The notes under the pieces: generated by a model
Told to the model about the DNA's origin: nothing
The model's input: only the letters and a program-made list of their open reading frames with translations
Database searches by the model: none
Made by a program: the position numbers and the translations under genes
In this document: one piece after another, positions 1-13,430 of the stretch
Layout: each line of letters starts with the position of its first letter
How positions within the stretch are numbered: position 1 is the stretch's first letter
Assembly (NCBI RefSeq): GCF_000208745.1
Contig: NC_030854.1
Span: 19,715,210-19,779,209 of the forward strand
Direction: 5' to 3'
Length of the DNA: 64,000 bases
Source: Theobroma cacao
Lineage: Eukaryota; Streptophyta; Magnoliopsida; Malvales; Malvaceae

Positions 1-474
1 TCATGGTGGTGTAAAATTTCAAAAATTCCAATTACGTCTCGTGGACTCCAAATCAATCCTCGAACTCCGAACCGTTTTTCCCCTATGTTCGAAAAAATGT
101 CGAAATTAAAATTTTTCACTTCTTAAATTCAAATAATGCTCTAATTAATCAAATTTAGTCAAAATATCATCCAACATTCCAATTTTTCCCTTGGGTGGCA
201 AAATGACCATTTTGCCCCTACGTTATGAAAATTCTCGATTGGACTCCAAATCAATCCTCGAACTCCGAATCACCATATTAAGACATTCTATGATTCAATA
301 ACTCTCAAATACATCATAAAATCTTTATTTGGCCTAGTTCGAGGTTTTAATCAACTTAATTGTACCATTAGGTACAATACGACTTTTAACGATTTATCGA
401 TACATTCACTTATGCATACATTCTATCAAGCACATGAATGACATGACAAGTATATCATAGAGTAGGGCTTGACA
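1..474 (-). repeat. 3' LTR of gypsy element GyA (partial, runs off the window)
   Basis: This stretch is a near copy of 7122-7581, the end of the full LTR at 4626-7581, and both copies finish with the same GGGCTTGACA. The element lies on the minus strand, so this is the beginning of its 3' LTR as read from the internal region; the rest lies before base 1. The two copies differ by small substitutions and one short rearrangement near bases 35-90, so the element is not a fresh insertion. Confidence 0.85.
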
Positions 475-479
475 GCACT

Positions 480-492
480 ACCCCCCTTAAAA
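480..492 (-). other. Polypurine tract of GyA
   Basis: Read on the minus strand this is a TTTTAAGGGGGGT run just outside the 3' LTR, where plus-strand DNA synthesis of an LTR retrotransposon is primed. Its position beside the LTR end at 474 supports the LTR boundary. Confidence 0.65.
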
Positions 493-1144
493 TAAAGTTT
501 TGACCTCAAAATTTCACTTACCAGACTCGGAGAAAAGATGCGGGTATTGGTTTCTCATTTGGTGCTCAACTTCCTACGTCATCTCCTCCATCCGAGTATT
601 TTTTCCACAACACCTTTACCATTGGAATGTTCTTATTCCTTAACACTCGATCCTTTCGGTCTAAAATACGTACAGGTTGCACCTCAAACTTTTAATCTTC
701 TTGCAACTCAATCGGAGGTGCCTCAAGGATATGGGAGGGATCAGGTATATACTTCTTCAGCATCGAGACGTGGAAGACATTGTGAATCCAATCCAACTCT
801 AGGGGTAATTCTAGTCTTTATGCCACTGGCCCAATCCTTTCAATAATACGAAAGGGTCCAATGTATCTCGGATTGAGCTTTCCTCGCTTTGCGAACCGGA
901 TCTCACCTTTCATTATCCAACAAGATACCACAATTTATCACAATAATATAATCAAATAAGACTTAATACCTCAAAGTATTCAAATCATTACCTTTCCAAG
1001 GAGAGACCTTAAGAAAAACCCTATCATCAACTCCAAATTCCAAGTCTTTTCTCCGTCTATTAGAGTAACTTTTTTGTCTGTCTTGAGCTGTCTTTAATCG
1101 CTCTCAAATAACCTTGATCTTGCCATTAGTCAGATCAATCAGTT

Positions 1145-1790
1145 CTACATTAAACAATTTCCTGTCACCCACTTCATCCCAACAGAGTAGAGTTCGACAC
1201 TTTCTCCCATACAGAGCCTTGTATGGTGCCATCCCAATACTAGACTGTTATTATACACAAACTCCACGAACGGCAAGTGCTTGTCCCAACTCCCAGTAAA
1301 GTCAATGACACAAACCCGTAGCGTATCCTCCAAAGTCTGAATGGTCTTTTTAGATTGTCCATCTGTTTGTGGATGAAAGGTAGTGCTAAACCTCAAATTA
1401 GTTTCGAGAGCCTCTTGGAATTTCGGTCAGAATCAAAAAGTGAACCGAAGGTCTAGATCTGACACGATAGAAACTGGGACTCCATGCAATCCCACTATCT
1501 CATCTATAAAAAGCTTAGCTAGTTTCTCAATGGAATACGTGCTATCAATAGCCAAGAAAGAGCGAACTTAGTCAATCTACCCACAATCACCCAAATATCA
1601 TCCTTCCCACTCTACGTCCGCAGTAAATCCAATACAAAGTCCACAGTCACGTGTTTCCACTTCCATTTAGGGATAGGTAGAAGCTGAAGAGTACCCGATG
1701 GTTTCTGATGTTCCGCCTTGATCTATTGGCATGTGAGACATTTCGTCACAAACTCAGCTATGTCTCATTTCATACCCGGCCACCAGTAAC
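1145..1790 (-). pseudogene. Ty3/gypsy integrase fragment (GyA)
   Basis: The minus-strand translation gives, in order, a YWWPGMK segment followed by CLTCQ (end of the zinc-binding domain), then [17 protein letters not shown], a catalytic-core stretch with VDRLTK-like and GVPVSIVSD motifs, and finally FHPQTDGQS and EFVYNNS. All are standard for plant gypsy integrases, which join the cDNA copy to the host chromosome. Only the last part (1396-1145) stays open. Upstream there are several in-frame stops and at least one frameshift, and the C-terminal chromodomain region is not recognisable. The gene cannot make a working enzyme. Confidence 0.85.
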
Positions 1791-1899
1791 TTTCATCATC
1801 GTATCATCTATACAACTCATTAAACACGTCGAATTCAAAACTCAAATCACCATGAATAATTCTTCACTTTAGTTGATCACGTAATCATCTCCATATATA

Positions 1900-3810
1900 T
1901 ATATATATATATATGTATGTCCATATACATTTACGTACCACCATCCATCACTATCGGTAAGGACCCTCGTCAACTACGTTCGAACTAAATTGCCTTTATT
2001 CATTCTAATCCATAACTAAGGTTCAATGTCATATTTTCATAGCACATGTTTCCCCCTTTTACTTTTCTATTTTATTCCAATATGTCAAGTTTAATCCATG
2101 AATATTAGGGTATAATCAACTCCAAATTACCCTTTTGGATGTTTGAGTTACCATTTAATTTACATCCTACCATAAATTGTTTCTTATGTAATCCATACGG
2201 ATTCTCATTGTGCCTATACATAACTTCACATAATTTACGTACTTATACTCTTTTCTTATCATTTCCAATCCTATGTATAAGCTCCATCATATCATGCATC
2301 CTTGCATCACAATGTGATTAACCACATTTCAATCATTAAATATCATTTCCATCCAATCACAATTTGGTATCCACATATGCTTTACAATCTTATTAATCCT
2401 TCAAAGGTTTTCTTTAATTCATCCTTGCATCTTATGCAATATCACAATTCCTAAAAGTTATCTTCGTTTCTCATTTATCTTGTACACTTCCATCATATAT
2501 GTCATTATTCATTTCCATATTAGTTAGTCACTTAGGATTTAAATTCATTGAAGTCGTGTGCACTTCTTACATTTTGAATACTAGTTTCCCATGTTAGGAA
2601 ATTTTCATTAACCAACTTCATTATCAAGATTACCTTCAATCATCTTGTACTATTCCTTTACACCAATATTCCCATACGTTCTCTTTAGCGTCTGCACAAT
2701 CAACTCTGATATTTACAAACTTAATATAGATTTTACTTAGGTATCCCTTGACATCATCGCCAATATCTAATTTCAATCTCACATCAAGCGACCTCATAAC
2801 TTATGCTTTAACCATTAAGCTCCTTGACAATTCCAAGTTCCACATTTCCTTATCATATATATAAAATATTTTAAAGCACTACTAACCATTATTCTTGACA
2901 CTTGCATTTTGGTCTATTCATTTCAAAACTCTTATACATTGCCAATACATAAGTCAACAAAGAAACTTTCCAATTCATTCATATCAATACCTTCCAAAAC
3001 CTTAAAACTCTAATTAACGAAGCTTAACATCAAGTCCAATGACCTTAATTCAACTCGTAAGTTCAACTTCCCGTCTTTCACCTCTTATTCCTACGTCCTA
3101 GATATGAGGTGTTTCTAGTGCGGTGGCATGGTGGTTGCTGAAGTTTACGTAATCAACGCTATTCGTCTAAATTTAAGGTTACTATATTAATCATCCTTAA
3201 CTGTTTGGCTTTCCTCCAAGCTTATGTCGCAATTTCCATAACCATTATATTCTCTTGTGCTTATCACATATAATAGACCAAGCCAATATTTTCAAATTCA
3301 TCTCATTCTTTAACACTTGTCAACATCCATTACCACGAGTAAGAATCCCTTCTTACTTTTCTCAATTTCAACATATCTCAAATTGTACACCACTTATCGT
3401 CAAAATCTTGACTTTACTCTCTAGTTTTTAACTAATTACATTTATAAAATGAATAATTTACTTAATTATTGCATCTCACCTTTACAGTCATAAAATCAAA
3501 GTTTCTTAAGCTTAGGATGCAGAAACTTCCTCTTAGAGCACATCCAAAAATCAACATTTTCTAAATCCATTACCTTTGAAGAAATCAAATTTAAGACTAA
3601 TCATTTGCACCATAGTTTTCACACTAATCCAATTAGACTCTTAAATTGATCCTTACAATAATTTGTATACCAAGCTCAAATATAAATCTCCATATGGCAT
3701 TTAGACTAGAATCAACCTTTTTAAGTCATTTAATTTCAAACAACTAAATCCATATCTAGTCCTTTAATCCTTTGGCTCCACACGAAGCATAGCAAAATTC
3801 AAGCCCATCC
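1900..3810. other. AT-rich non-coding block in place of RT and RNase H (GyA)
   Basis: Between the protease and integrase remnants, where gypsy elements carry about 1.9 kb of reverse transcriptase and RNase H, there is AT-rich sequence with no coding potential on either strand. It contains a (TA)n run at about 1892-1914. The block is clearly related to parts of GyB: 1800-2700 resembles 7740-8640, and 2750-3400 resembles about 10550-11800. It is therefore a shared component of this element family and not random decay of one copy. Confidence 0.6.
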
Positions 3811-4395
3811 TTAAAGTAGATCAATAGAGAATTCGAGTTCTCGATCAGGAGGTAGTCTCGGTAATTCATCTAAAAATACATCAGAGAACTCATTTACTAT
3901 TGGGACATCCTCTAACTTAGGTACCCCCTTTGATGTATCAATCACATGTGCTAAATAAGCCGGATACCCTTTCTGCACTAGTTTAAAAGCTTTGATAGCC
4001 GAGATTACACAAGATGGTAATACTCGACGTTCCCCTGCAAATACAACTTCTACTCCTTTAGAATTCTGAAGTACAACTTCCTTCCTAAAACAATCTACAT
4101 TCGTCCAGTGCGCAGTCAACCAATCCATACCCAATATCAAATCAAAATCCTGAATTTCTAGGGGAATTAAGTCAGCCCTGAATTCTTCCTCACCAACTCT
4201 TATTCCACAGTCCCTATAATAGGTGTTTCTAACCAACTGCTCTCTTTGAAGGGTATAAACTACAATTTCCTCCTCTAAAGGTGACAAGTTTATATCAGAA
4301 AAGGATGCGAATGTCGTGCTCACATAGGATCTATCCGAACCAGAATCAATTAAAACATAAGCATCTTTGTCAAATATAGACATGGTACCTGTCAC
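3811..4395 (-). pseudogene. Ty3/gypsy aspartic protease to pre-RT segment (GyA)
   Basis: This is a 194-residue open frame. Residues 15-24 hold the aspartic protease active site in the form LIDSGSDRSYVS, and about residues 82-95 hold the second conserved patch, FDLILGMDWL. Near residue 160-190 comes the linker VPIVNEFSDVFLDELP with RELEFSIDLL, which in plant gypsy elements lies just before the reverse transcriptase. The protease cuts the gag-pol polyprotein. The frame stops abruptly at the point where RT should begin, so this is a truncated piece of a polyprotein. Its ATG is simply the first in the frame; the native polyprotein would start upstream in gag. Confidence 0.9.
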
Positions 4396-4606
4396 TGCAC
4401 TGGATCGAACTCATGCCTCTTCCTCTCCCAACTAATTTAGCGAGAGGTGGAAGTCCACTTCGAGGAGGCATAATAATTTATAAGAAGAACCAGAACGAGT
4501 TTAGACCACTTTAGGTTCTATATGCAGATGCATGCATTCAACTCAATCTAACCTAACTTGGGGTCACACTGACACTGTAGTTTTTAAAATAACTTTAAAA
4601 CCAAAA

Positions 4607-4618
4607 GCTCTAATACCA
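4607..4618 (-). other. Primer binding site of GyA (tRNA-iMet type)
   Basis: On the minus strand this reads TGGTATTAGAGC, one base from the common plant iMet primer site TGGTATCAGAGC. It lies seven bases inside the 5' LTR edge at 4626, as expected for the start of minus-strand DNA synthesis. Confidence 0.8.
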
Positions 4619-4625
4619 CTTTAAT

Positions 4626-7581
4626 TGTCACAACCCGGAATTTCCATCGAGCCTATGACAACTACCGCGATGTCTCGATTGACATTCATTACCCGGAATG
4701 CTAACCGAAACCTTGCAAGGCTTTCGCATTAGTTTTACTTCTCCCTTGTGAGCAACAGTTATTAAATACCATGTTTTAAAGAAATATAGACCAATTTCAA
4801 ATCAAAAAGAATCAAAAAGAATTTCTACTACACAGGGGTATTTTGGTCATTTTACCCAAAATTTTTGAACCTCGGTAAAAATATGATATACGAGTAATAA
4901 GCATCCATTTCATGTCTAAAAATAAGTTTCGTTGTCTAATTCATCAATTTAAAGTGAAATTATAGCTATTCAAATTAAATAAAAATATTAAATAAAATAT
5001 TTCATTTTCTTATAAAACAATATTTATAGAACTCTGCGTAAATAATTTTTTGCAGTGTAAAAGCAAAATAAATTCATACATACAGTAGCACATGCAGCCA
5101 GGTATACAAAATATTCTACAATGACATGTGGGCCCCCAAAATAAACATATATGTACAAGACTATAGACCTACGATTTCTAAGGGTGCAAACCCAAAAGCA
5201 AACCCTCAACATAATCAGCGGTTTACAAACTACCCTAAGCCTGAAATGGGTGAAAAGAAGGGGTGAGTTTTTATAAACCCAATGAGTAAGCAAATTTCAT
5301 CTAAAACATCTAAAGCCGAGTAAATGGAGACAATTTAAAACATTTCATCGTAATATGATTCATAACATCAAATCTCATTTCAACCCATGTAAATCAATTT
5401 CATTTCATCAAAATCAACAAGGCTTATGATTCTCTTAAAACTTGGCTCGTGCCAAAAACTTGCATTCGGTGACACCTTGCGCCGGGGCATCCAACCGAGT
5501 CTGCTAAGGCTGTTAAAACAACATATACACATAAAACAAGTTTTTATGTTTAAAACACAACCGTTGTTTGGTGTTGGCTGAGTTTCACCTTCACGTGGTG
5601 GTTCGACGTGAAGTGAACTCTAACGTTACCTTAGGAGATACCCTCCGCGCCTCTCGTACTAAGGTAAAATATAACGAGATTTACCGTGCCTCTCTCATAG
5701 GCCGGTCCACGGAAACCCGCCCACTGCAGTAAGCTAAATACATAACCCACCAAATCAATAAAATTTCGACAGCATAACATGACTAATATAATATTACCAG
5801 CCTGTCAAGGTAAAGAAAAACAGTTCATATATTCAACACAAACACAAATCCAGCCATGTTTGCCATCACATTGTCATAAGCCATCAATTCAAACCATATG
5901 TCAAAACATATATATAACACAAGTATACAGTCTCCACTTACTCAATTTCCAAAACCAGTATTCAATTTCAAAACAAGTTATAAATCTCATTTCGTTTCAT
6001 CAACACTTCAATTATAAAACATAATAGTTTGCAATTTAAATTCATTTTTCTTTAAAACATAAAAAGGAGTATAAACTACTTTAGATAGTTAAGATGAAAG
6101 TCTGATTACTCACAATAGTAGGAGTTTGGAGTACTCCTATTCTTGGTCCTCGGGCACAATATCTTTACCCTTATTAAAGGGCTCACCACCTAGATATAAT
6201 ACACGACACGTAATTCAATATATTTGTGCCAAACTGTTCTAAAACTATTTCAGGCTCTATATGAATGCGTGACATTGAATGAGAATTGTCCGAATAATCA
6301 CTTAAGGACAGTGTTCTACATGGGTTCAATTATGATCGGACTGAATTGGCATTCGACCTAACTCACACTATGCCTTGTTTAATTAGCCAAAACATCATAT
6401 TCAACTCCAAATATCTTCATTACACTTTCAATATTCCAAATACACCAAAGTATCTCAATGAGCTTAATTGTGACTTAATTCACCGTAATCGAAATTCATT
6501 CCGATTTCGATATCCGATACCATAAATCATCAATTCCTAGCTAAATAACATGATTTACAACAAAATCCATCATCAACATGCCCTATAGAAAATTCGACCA
6601 AATGAGGGTGGTTGAAGAACATGCGATTTTCTTGCTTGTTTTTCCTTCCAAACATCACAAAATGACTAAAAACACTAGGATATTATGAAATCTAGAAAAA
6701 TTTATCACTAAAACTTCTCTCTCTAGATTTGGCCAGCAAAGGTTCCCTCTTCAAAACTTGAATTTCAGCCATGAAGAGTGAAAAAGAATGCATGGAAAAG
6801 GTAGATCACAAGCTAAAATAAAAAAATCTTACCTTTACTTGCTTGATTCCTTGAAATCCAACAATTTCTCTTGGATTTTTCCTTCCTAGGGTTTGTTCTT
6901 CTCTTTTTCTCTTTGTTGCCTTGCTTGGTCGGCCATAAGAGTGATTTCGGAGGAGTGCGTGCTAGTTTTTTAAAGGGAATTATAAAAGGATTAAAATTTG
7001 CCATGTGTCACCATGTAATTGGTCCATGCTTAAAACTTAACAATTAAGCATTTCATTTCCACCACATATAATCTCTCACTTAAAAAAAATAATGGGTGAA
7101 ATTCATGGGTTTGACAAGTGTCATGGTTGTGTAAAATTTCAAAAATTCCAATTACGTCCCCGTGGACATGTAAAATGATCGTTTTGCCCCTATGCTCGAA
7201 AAAATGTCGAAATTGAATTTTTCACTTCTCAATTTCAAATAATGCTTTAATTAATCAAATTTAGTCAAAATATCAACCAATATTCCAATTTTGCCCTTGG
7301 GTGGAAAAATGACCATTTTGCCCTTACTTTATGAAAATTCCTGATTGAACTCCAAATCAATCCTCGAACTCCGAATCACCATATTAAGACATTCTAAGAT
7401 TCAATAACTCTTAAATACATCATAAAATCTTTATTTGGCCTAGTTCGAGGCTTTAATCAACTTAATTGTACCATTAGGTACAATACCGACTTTTAACGAT
7501 TTTTTGATACATTCACTTATGCATACATTCTATCAAGCGCATGAATGACATGACAAGTATATCATAGAGTAGGGCTTGACA
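4626..7581 (-). repeat. 5' LTR of gypsy element GyA (2956 bp)
   Basis: It begins TGTCACAACCCGG and ends GGGCTTGACA, with TG...CA ends and a TGTCA/TGACA inverted pair. The primer site flanks the low-coordinate edge and the 7122-7581 part matches 1-474. On the minus strand it carries a splice-donor-like GTGAGTAA (6106-6113) and an acceptor-like pyrimidine tract ending CAG (about 5241). Several ORFs in it (5024-5293, 5779-6024, 6813-7004) are chance frames. The base after the LTR belongs to GyB internal sequence. Confidence 0.88.
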
Positions 7582-8648
7582 TACATCATGTTTATCTTGC
7601 ATTTATGCAACTTTAATCCTCTTAATCATATTGGTCCATCTTGTATGGTTTAACCACGCTATAGATTACATTTCCTTGATATCATTTCTTTGATTATTTC
7701 TCCAAAATTTCTTATATCAACATAGCTCAACTTCTGATGGGATTTCTTATCGTTGTATTATCTATACAACTCATCAATTATACTGAGTTCAAATCTCGAA
7801 TCACTAAGAATAATTCTTCACTTTAGTTGGGCACATCACTAACTCCACACATATGTATGTACACGCACATTTAAGTATCAACATTCCTTATTATGTGTGG
7901 GAATCCTTGTATTCAAGTGCCTTCGAACTAAATTTCCCTTTATTCATTCCCATATATAACCAAGATTCAATATGATAATCCTCATAGTGTATGTCAACAT
8001 TCTCATATTCAATCTACAAACATTGGGGTACAATCAATTTCAGATTGCCCTTTTTCAGTTGTTTAAATTACCATTCAACTTGTGTCTTACCACAAGTTAT
8101 CTCTTATGTAATCCATACGACTTCTCCTTATGCCTATGCATAACCTCACATCATTTACATGCTTGTACTCTTTTCTTATCATTTCCAATTATATGCTTAA
8201 GTTTCATTGTACTCTATATCCTTGCATCATAATATCATTAATCACATGTCACTGTTAAACGTCATTTTCATTAAATTCCAATCCAGTATGTGTACATGCT
8301 TTATAATCTCATTAATCCTTCAAAGATTCATCTTTACTTGATCATTACATCTTATGCAATACCACAATCCCTAAAAGTCATCCTTAGTTCTCAATTATCT
8401 TTCATGCCTTAAACATATACATTATATGCTTATTGCATTTCGATGTTAACCAGTCACTTAAGACTTAAACTCATTCGAATCATGCATGTCGCATGCATTT
8501 TTGAATTCCAATTTCCATAATACATTAGGAAGTTTTCATTATCCAACTTCATTATCAAGGTTACCTTCAACCATCCTTTATACTATTCTCTCATACTAAT
8601 ACAACATCATTCTCCCTTAGCCCATTGACTATGTGTACTTGAAATTTT

Positions 8649-10450
8649 TGTTGGGATGAGCCCTACAGCCAATTGGGATTGGTTGAGGCTTGATTCCAAT
8701 TATGCAATAGTATCATTCATGTTGAATGATTAGAGGTTTTTCTTTATCAATAAGACATTAATTATAATGAGTTATAAGTCTAATTGGGTGAAGTCCATGA
8801 GATTAATATGCCTTGCAAGGAAACTGTAATGGGCTGTAGTTATGAGATTCCTATGCATCAAAGCATAATCTCAAAATGTTCTTGGTCAATGTATCATTGA
8901 GATTGAACATCAATGATGCTTAGAGACTGGTATATTCTATGTTCCTTACTTTGGAAGTAAGCAATCGATCTCATAGATTGAAGTATAGAGATACTTGGAA
9001 CTATAATATAAGTGCTTGCCTAGGAGAGCAAGTTCACTGAACATGACCCGCCATGAGAAGTGCATTTGGTAATACACTCTAGTGTCTATGCAACACTTCT
9101 CATGTGTCAGTTGTGTAAATACTTCCTAGACTTGAGACACCAGGTTGTCTTATGTGTGGAATGCTATGCTTTGATTTCATCCTTGTGAGTGCCTAACCAA
9201 GGATGCCAAAACAGGATGCTTTTGGGTATAGTATGAAGCATATGAAGGCAAATGAGTGGTCAAGATAGGAATCATCACGTCAAGTGTTTTAGAGGACATA
9301 TCCTATCAGTTCTTGGTTAACATTAGTTTATTAAAGTCCTTGGCCAAGGCAACATGGAGATTATGAAAAAGGTTTCATAACTCTCTATAAAGCTAATGCT
9401 ATAATTGCAGGAACAAATATGGAGGTTAATAAGAGTAGACACTATACCAAGCTCTTACCATCTCCGGGATATATGATGAGAGAATGAATTACACTGATAG
9501 ACTGTATACTGAAAGGTTGTCAAAGAACCCTTTGACTCTCTCAATAATTGGGTGGCCATGATGCATTGCTAGATGCTAATCTTGGTCTATGGAATTGATT
9601 ATAAACTAATTGATTGAAATTTATATTAACCAATTAAGTCATTAATCAATTCCATTGCCAACATGTTGGGAACCTAATGGGTCACACACAATGATTGCAT
9701 TTGAATTAAATTGGGAGAGTGATGATTTAAGTTGGACTTAAATCACATTCTAGGTAATTAACTTCTATAAACTTAATTAAAAGAGTTTAATTAAGTTTTT
9801 TACATAATTATAAATAGTTATAACTATAAGGCCTTGATTGCAAAATATAAAAAAAATTAATTTTGATTTTAATTTCTAAGGACTTAATTAAAAGAGTTTA
9901 ATTAAGTAATAGGCCCAATATTATAATGTGTTATAATATTGAGGGCTTAATTGCAAAATTGAAGTTATTTTAACCTAACTATGTAAGTAATTTTTTAACT
10001 ATTTTTCCATATGAGAGTTTTTCACAATTGAAGAAAACATAGTTTTTGTCAAAAAAATAAAAACGTTTTCTTTCTTTGCCACCACTCCCTTTGTGTTAAA
10101 GAGAAAATTGCTTATGAAGCAATTTTTGAGAAAGGTTCGGCTAAGATTGTGAAAAAAAAAGAAAAGGACAATTGTTGTCGTCTTTTCTAGCACAAAGTAT
10201 AGTTAAAAATTCCTTCCTTTGTTGAAGGTTTAAGTGCAATCGTGTGTACTACCATTGGAGGCCAAGCACTTGATTAGCTACGGTTTTTGTTCCTTATGGT
10301 GTTCACGAGATTACTTCGGAAAGTGCCATCATGATTACGAAATTACATGGCAAGGTAACTTTCTAAACAATAATTTATTTTATGCTTTTTTGTGTTAAAT
10401 ATCACCAAAGTGGTCCATGGGTGGAGGCATGTTTTGTTGTTTAGTTATAA
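8649..10450. mobile_element. LTR-like insertion inside GyB (3' edge unresolved)
   Basis: The sequence changes character at TGTTGGGATGAGCCC (8649), and GyB-like sequence resumes at about 10500. The inserted 1.8 kb is not coding. It has the base composition and TG start of a copia-type LTR, and a second TGTTGGGAACC occurs at about 9664 directly after GCCAACA, as at an LTR junction. I could not find a clean CA end or target duplication, so this may be a solo LTR, two joined LTR pieces or another insertion. Confidence 0.4.
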
Positions 10451-13022
10451 AGCTTATAATTTTTTTTTTCGTTATGTATTTTGAGCATGCCATACATAGC
10501 CAAACCCATCAATTTCATGACTGGAAACAAGGTTCTTCTCAAGTACCTCTCAATGTCAATGTGAGTATCACTTTCAGCTTACGACCTCCCTTTTGTAATA
10601 ATATAACTTAATGCTTGTTTTCACAAGATTCATAGCAGGATTCCTCTTGAGTATTTCCTTGCAAATACCCACCTTTAAACTTATGTCTCACCACATGTGA
10701 TCACATAACCTGTGGTTTAAATATTAGGCTCCTTAGCAAGTTTCAAAATTCCATATATTATACTTGCTGTGTATGATTGATAATTCCTTCTCAAGGATGT
10801 TCATGCATTTCTAAAACACTTTGTCACTTATTTGCTCTTTAACATCCCGAGCATATCATTCCAAAGACATGCACTTATTCTCCAAGATATATAAATGCAT
10901 ACTCATCTATTCAATCCTCAATATATATTCATAGGTTTCTAGTATGCCACATAATTGGCCTTGTTATGTTACTAATCCTTTTCATTCAACTAAGTCAAGA
11001 CAAGATTTATAAATCCTCATAGCAATACTTTATATTAACTCATTTGCTATGCCACCCTTATAATCTTTCATTCACAATTTCATTACTGAGTATTGACATT
11101 CATTGTCAATGTCTCATACATTCATCTAACTTTTCACTCACTTTTTCCTTAGCCTTTTACAAGGCTTAATCTATTGTCTTCTTTATTTCTTAGGATTTGA
11201 CTTTAATCAACATATTATTCATCTTAATACTTCACATGGTAATTTGTCTCAATGTAGTCATCTCAAGAATTCTCTAACTTCTCTTTTACTTACATGCCAA
11301 TATATATAAGGCAATAAAGAAACTTCTCAATTTACTCGTATAAACACTTTTCCAACGCACTTAAAACTCCAAATATCAATGCTTAACATTAAGATTAATG
11401 GCCATAATTTGGCTTGTAAATGTATCATCATGCCACTCACAATTTGCTCAAACTTTTTAACCAAAAGAGGTTCTTAATGCGGTAGCGTTGGGTAGTCAAC
11501 ATTGCGGCATTGTAGCTATTAGAATTTACTTTATCAAGCAATTCTCCTACCTTTAAGATTACTACTCTAATCATTTTCAACCACATGGCTTTCCTCTAAG
11601 CCTATACCACAATTTCTATAAACATGTGTATCTTCTCTTTGCTTATCATATGCACTAAGCCAAGTTAATACTTTCAACTCATATTATCTTTTAACACTTA
11701 TCATCAATCATTAAAATCCACCATAGGATATCCTTTCCATATTGTGTAATGACTTCACAATATATATAACACCACACACCTAATTATTCACTATTTATGG
11801 TATCCCACAATCCTTATCATCCATAATTAATTATCTTTCTTGTCTTCTGACTCAAATAGTTTATTGACTTTTAGTATAAATGACCATGAAAATGGTTCAT
11901 CTTTTTCACACCTTATACTCACAATCCTTACTAATCAAGAATTCATCTTTCTCAAGTTCCATCATTTACCCCCAATGGTCTATATTTGTGCCAAATTATC
12001 ATTTTATAATGTCATGGCACCATATGCCTCCATTCTTACCATCAACCATACTTCATAAGAAACAATTAAAAGACTTACATACCTTTTTCTTCTTTTATGC
12101 ATTACACAACTCTTTAGGACCTACCTACACACTATAGACACTTGACCAACGAATTATCCTTTTTGACCCTTTTCCTGTTTATCCAGCATGTACCCTTAAC
12201 ATTTCTCATCCATAAGAATATCAGGTTACAATTCCCTCAATGCTTAAGTTTACAATCCTCGACTTAATCACATTAACCATTCAAAAACTCATCTATAGTC
12301 TCATTAATTTCTCTCGTATCCTTCTGAATTGTAACTGCAATTGAGATTTCAAATTTCATATTTCCATGATTAATCGGTAATCATTTGTCAGGTTTTGTAG
12401 TTACTTGTACCATTAATGACTTTCTATGTCGAACTTTAATAATTATCTAAGGCAACCAACCACACCACTAAGGTGAATATCCTTCCTCAATAATTATATT
12501 ACTAGTCCACCTCTGTCATACCAAAAGATTCCCATATGCACCAAGTCATTTAAACAGCTACTTCATAATTCGTTCGAGTCACATGAAAATAAAAGCCAAA
12601 CTCTTAAGTCCTTTGTACAGACAACCATCACTACTTAGTTTACACCACGTTTACCCGTACTTAAAGTAATACGAAGTTCAATGAAAGTATTAAGTGTCAT
12701 TAGGATCATCGTCGCCTTGATCTGAGCACATCAACGAATCCTCTTTCAGGTCCTCTTCTATCTCTTGAGATTTTCCCATAAAATCCTTAATCTAAGCTTG
12801 CTGTATTCTTATGCATTCCTCCCTACTCACAAGCGCAGCACCTCTCCCATAACCTAGAGGAAAGTCTCGTACACTTGACACCTTTCTTGGATGATAACCC
12901 TTTGCCATTACCTCCTTTATCTTTTCCTCAGACATTTCCAAAAAGAAACTTTTTACGCTTTCCCAAATCTCATTGCTTACCTCTCTTTCAAAGCTCTCAC
13001 TACTTTTGAGGCTTTCCCTATT

Positions 13023-13187
13023 TCAAAACAAAATTTCCAAATTCGGTGGGATCCATCCAATAGAAATTCTGGATTGACCACTTTCCTGACTCCTTGGATC
13101 AGGGCCCCATTGGCTCATAGTAGTGGAATCTAGTGATGCCTTACTAGTATTATGAAAGGTATCCGAACTATTGTTGCTTCTAGACAT
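13023..13187 (-). pseudogene. Possible gag N-terminus of GyB
   Basis: An open minus-strand frame starting MSRSNNSSDTFHNTS lies about 240 bp inside the 5' LTR, where gag begins. It has no diagnostic domain. The weak identification rests on position and on the Ser/Asn-rich start common in gypsy gag. Sequence down to about 12700 is broken in all frames. Confidence 0.3.
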
Positions 13188-13414
13188 GGCGCATGTGCCA
13201 CAGGTGCACCTCAAAACCTATACGCAACTAAGCATCAATTGCTTAGCCATTTACACATCATAGGAATAAGTAGGTTTCTAATGAATTAGGGGCCTATATA
13301 GCCTCCCATCTTTGACTTATGTTACGCACCCACAATCCAAGGACAAGACTTTACACGGACTCCAACAACTCTGCTGACAACCACAAGAACCCCTAGGACT
13401 CAACTAAACCTAGA

Positions 13415-13426
13415 GCTTTGATACCA
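13415..13426 (-). other. Primer binding site of GyB (tRNA-iMet type)
   Basis: On the minus strand it reads TGGTATCAAAGC, one base from the plant iMet site. It is separated by four bases from the LTR edge at 13431. Confidence 0.8.
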
Positions 13427-13430
13427 ACTT

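Larger units (their letters stand above)
475..4625 (-). mobile_element. Internal region of gypsy element GyA
   Basis: The internal region lies between the LTR copies at 1-474 and 4626-7581. In element order on the minus strand it holds the primer binding site (4607-4618), a protease to pre-RT segment (4395-3811), an AT-rich stretch without coding potential (about 3810-1900), an integrase remnant (about 1790-1145) and the polypurine tract. At about 4.15 kb it is short for a plant gypsy element. A recognisable gag and the whole reverse transcriptase and RNase H are missing, so the copy is defective and non-autonomous. Confidence 0.85.
7582..13430 (-). mobile_element. Internal region of gypsy element GyB
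   Basis: This is the host of GyA. The segment 7740-8640 resembles GyA 1800-2700, and after an insertion at about 8649-10450 the similarity resumes to about 11900. Nearly all of it is AT-rich and non-coding. Near the 5' LTR a gag-like remnant and a primer site are visible. The other end and the 3' LTR lie before the window. As in GyA, no RT or RNase H can be found. Confidence 0.65.

Noticed and set aside
4607..4618. Primer sites as possible tRNA genes
   Set aside because: Only the 12 bases complementary to a tRNA 3' end are present; there is no tRNA body.
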